This document shows, one piece after another, positions 62,162 to 64,000 of a stretch of DNA of 64,000 bases. Below the pieces are notes generated by a model. It worked only from the letters and a program-made list of their open reading frames with translations, did not search any database and was not told where the DNA came from. The position numbers were made by a program, and so were the translations under genes. The stretch is from Echinometra lucunter (taxonomy: Eukaryota; Echinodermata; Echinoidea; Camarodonta; Echinometridae), in assembly GCA_029962745.1 (NCBI GenBank), contig CM057156.1, positions 33,486,027 through 33,550,026 of the forward strand, in the 5' to 3' direction. How positions within the stretch are numbered: the first letter of the stretch is position 1; each line of letters starts with the position of its first letter.

Positions 62162-62390
62162 ACATTTCAGAAGTTATATGGATGGGAAACCACATTTTTG
62201 ACTGATTTGCATATATGATAAAGTATGATCTTTGACCCTTGACCTGCTGACTCCAAATTCGAATTTGCCTTGACTTAAAACTCCATCAAACATTTCAGAA
62301 GTTATATGGATGCGAAACCACATTTTTTTTTACTGATTTGCATACATACCTTTGACCTTTGACCTTTGACCTGCCCACTCCAAAAAAACT
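62162..62390 (+). repeat. Tandem TGACC repeat, copy 4
   Basis: Two ~125-bp modules, each AACATTTCAGAAGTTATATG, then GAAACCACATTTTT, then ACTGATTTGCATA, then a TTTGACC cluster. The second ends with three back-to-back TTTGACC units (62353-62372). Confidence 0.7.
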
Positions 62391-62524
62391 CCTTAAACAT
62401 GTTTTTATGTGGGCTGGGAGAGGAAAGTGGTGGTGATACACATCTTGAAATGAGTATTTTAATTCTCCAGTATCCCTCCATATGCCGGGGTTGTTGAATT
62501 GGGTTTTTACAGAGGTGTATTAAT

Positions 62525-62675
62525 CAATCATATGATTATTTACATCTGGGACCGACCTTTTACGTCACCGTCCAAAAGACGTGACTGGGGACTTGAACTA
62601 GGGTCCTTTAGTCCGAACTTTATAACTTCCACTACTGGCTGGATTACAGACGCACACCACAACGCCTAGTTGTGA
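62525..62675 (-). mobile_element. tRNA-derived SINE head with Alu-like start
   Basis: On the minus strand: GGCGTTGTGGTGTGCGTCTG then TAATCC, then AGCCAGTAGTGGAAGTTA (box A), and 34 bases on GTTCAAGTCCC (box B). The first part resembles the 7SL/Alu 5' domain (GGTGGCGCGTGCCTGTAATCC type); the second is tRNA-like. It lies 70 bp upstream of the 62740 exon. Confidence 0.6.
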
Positions 62676-62744
62676 AGAATAAACGGTTAGAAATCATGAA
62701 TATGTAACCTTTATTCATGGGCATTGTTCTTTTTTACAGCTACA

Positions 62745-63033
62745 ATGGCTACAGTCAATCCCTTAGCTGGTGCAGGCCCAGCAGGCCCAGTACATGTGAA
62801 CGTTGGACCATGGGCCAATGTGTCCCATCGTTGCGTCTGCAGGACAAAGTCTGGAGAGCGCTGCAAGCGCAAAACCCGTCATCTGAGCCGGTGGTGCTGG
62901 CAACACCGGGCACCCCTTACAGATGATGAGTGAGTATCATTTTTGTCAATATAGTAAATTTGAACCTTGTTAAGAAAAAAACACAATTCCAGTTTTTTTA
63001 ATGTATTTTTTTTTTATTTTCAGAGCCAGCTAG
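62745..63033 (+). CDS. Small two-exon ORF with Cys/His motif
   Basis: The coding segments are 62745-62929 and 63024-63033. The ATG follows a strong acceptor (TTCTTTTTTACAG, ending at 62739) by five bases. The first segment ends GATGATGA|GTGAGTATC; the next acceptor, TTTTATTTTCAG, is 94 bases on, and splicing gives ...LTDDEAS then TAG. The product is 64 residues: a Gly/Ala/Pro start (MATVNPLAGAGPAGPV), then C-V-C-R-T-K-S-G-E-R-C at 30-40, and W-C-W-Q-H at 50-54. The C-x-C-x7-C-x10-C-x2-H spacing with SGERCKRK and WCWQH resembles the small putative metal-binding DUF5763-type motif; function unknown. Any upstream exon would be untranslated. Without splicing the frame stops at TGA two residues earlier. 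It could be a gene or a transposon-borne ORF. Confidence 0.5.
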
Positions 63034-63129
63034 ACAAGTTTTAACTACAGTTTGTAAAAAGATGAAACACGATATGAAATACTAAATACTAATACTTATA
63101 CTGAATATCTGAGACTATCCTAAGTAAAT

Positions 63130-63420
63130 GTTTTCAAGCATGATGTAAAAATATGTTTCTAACTTCTTGTGGACCCTCACAGACCTGGGGGGAGGGGTCC
63201 CTCTCAATGTTTGAAGCAATATATCCACAACGTATAAAGTTCTTGCAGCAACATTTCATGACATTTTTTAGTTTTAATCTCACACATATTTTGAGACCAA
63301 ATTTGTTATGCCCATGCATGGGTTTCCAAAGCTAGGCAGGATTTTGCACTTGCATTTTGGACCAAAATTGCTCAAAAACATTTCATGTATAGTTTCAGTA
63401 TAAATTGCGCTTTTAGCCAA
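63130..63420. repeat. Inverted relative of the 60074-60766 right half
   Basis: Reverse-complemented it shares, in order with 60545-60766, TTGAGCAATTTTGGTC, AAATTTGGTCTCAAAA, GTCATGAAATG, GATATATTGC and the G/C-rich GGGACCCCTCCCCCC block. The CCCTAAAA terminus itself is not recognisable, so this copy is decayed. Confidence 0.6.
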
Positions 63421-63446
63421 AATTCATACTCCCCCATAGTGTAGAC

Positions 63447-63720
63447 CATGGGTGGCCTAACTGCGGCCCTCAAGCTCTTTTGGTGCGGCCCACGGAGCAT
63501 TAAAAAAATTAATTCATTCACAATTTAATTGACTTGTTACATGGTATAGACAATTGAAACTCCTTTTATTCCCTCTCATTACTATTAAAGACAATATACA
63601 TTGCTCAACTTATCCATCAAATGCAGCCCCAAAAATCACACTGAAAAAATAAGCTTTATTTCTTTTTTCTGTTCTTTCAGTGAGTGATTTGCTCTTTGTT
63701 GGTTTGTTTCTGGGGCCGTG
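63447..63720. mobile_element. hAT-type element, copy 2 (decayed, inverted)
   Basis: Starts CATGGGTGGCCTAACTGCGG (compare CAGGGGTGGCCAACCTGCGG). It continues with GCGGCCCACGGAGCATTAAA, TCTCATTACTATTAA, CATCAAATGCAGCCCCA and CACACTGAAAAA...TTCAGTGAGTG, all present in the same order in the reverse complement of 52289-53034. Homology fades near 63720, so the far end is lost or beyond recognition. Confidence 0.75.
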
Positions 63721-64000
63721 GAAGGGGGCTGCAGCCACAAAATTTCGGTTAAAAAAAAAATTTGTAAAATTGTCTAAACTGTAAATTGCTCATTTCATAG
63801 TCTTTTAAGGATGTTCCTCAGTTCAAGCAAAGTCCATAAACTTTTCACCAAAATTTGCATGTGTTTTTTTGACCTATGAGAGGCTCAAAATGAAAAAAAA
63901 AAATTACAGGTCTATGTGCTTACTTTTTTCTATGGGTCACTGAAGTATGTGGTGTTGGGGTGCCAGATACATGTAGAATGATGTCATCCCAAGATATTGC
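63721..64000. other. No gene recognised
   Basis: Nothing supported in the last 280 bases. Confidence 0.5.

Overview
The window reads as AT-rich, intron-rich metazoan DNA. The best guess is a marine deuterostome invertebrate, probably a sea urchin. This is inferred from the type of gene, tRNA-derived SINEs with ATT-rich tails, hAT / piggyBac-like / Harbinger-like non-autonomous transposons, (GAA)n-tailed LINE ends and very frequent TACATGTA words. The species cannot be fixed from sequence alone. Coding density is very low; almost every short open frame is chance or repeat-derived.

One conserved gene is clear. Three minus-strand exons (20794-21389, 2515-2908, 1802-2024) join in compatible phases. 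They give the N-terminal region and about two thirds of the first C2 domain of an MCTP protein (multiple C2 and transmembrane domain protein, an ER-anchored Ca2+/lipid-binding family). The remaining C2 domains and the membrane anchor lie past the left edge. Upstream 5' exon(s) lie to the right of 21389, inside or beyond the window. A second, tentative gene is a 64-residue two-exon frame at 62745-63033 (+) with a Cys/His 'SGERCKRK...WCWQH' motif.

The rest is intron or intergenic DNA filled with repeats. 0-21 kb is MCTP introns with palindromic MITEs, a 1.08-kb foldback element with a perfect 8-bp target duplication (7151-8231), a truncated LINE with an 11-bp duplication (18043-18260) and tandem arrays. 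21-30 kb holds TTAA-flanked elements, one inserted inside a 140-bp tandem array, a SINE, a GATAAACTGAGTTT foldback and a long ATC/ACC microsatellite. 31-34.2 kb is an array of at least 12 scattered GAACGTCTCTG-type words in both orientations around a broken ORF. 43.6-47.1 kb is a 3.5-kb element with inverted ends and a TTA duplication, carrying about 11 scattered copies of GTAACGTAWRTTTCA. 47-64 kb has a ~192-bp tandem array, three hAT-like elements, LINE 3' ends, a TIR element holding a LINE reverse-transcriptase tail, and TGACCTTTGACCT-bearing repeats.

The most unusual signal is that several unrelated non-autonomous elements are each filled with copies of their own private short motif.
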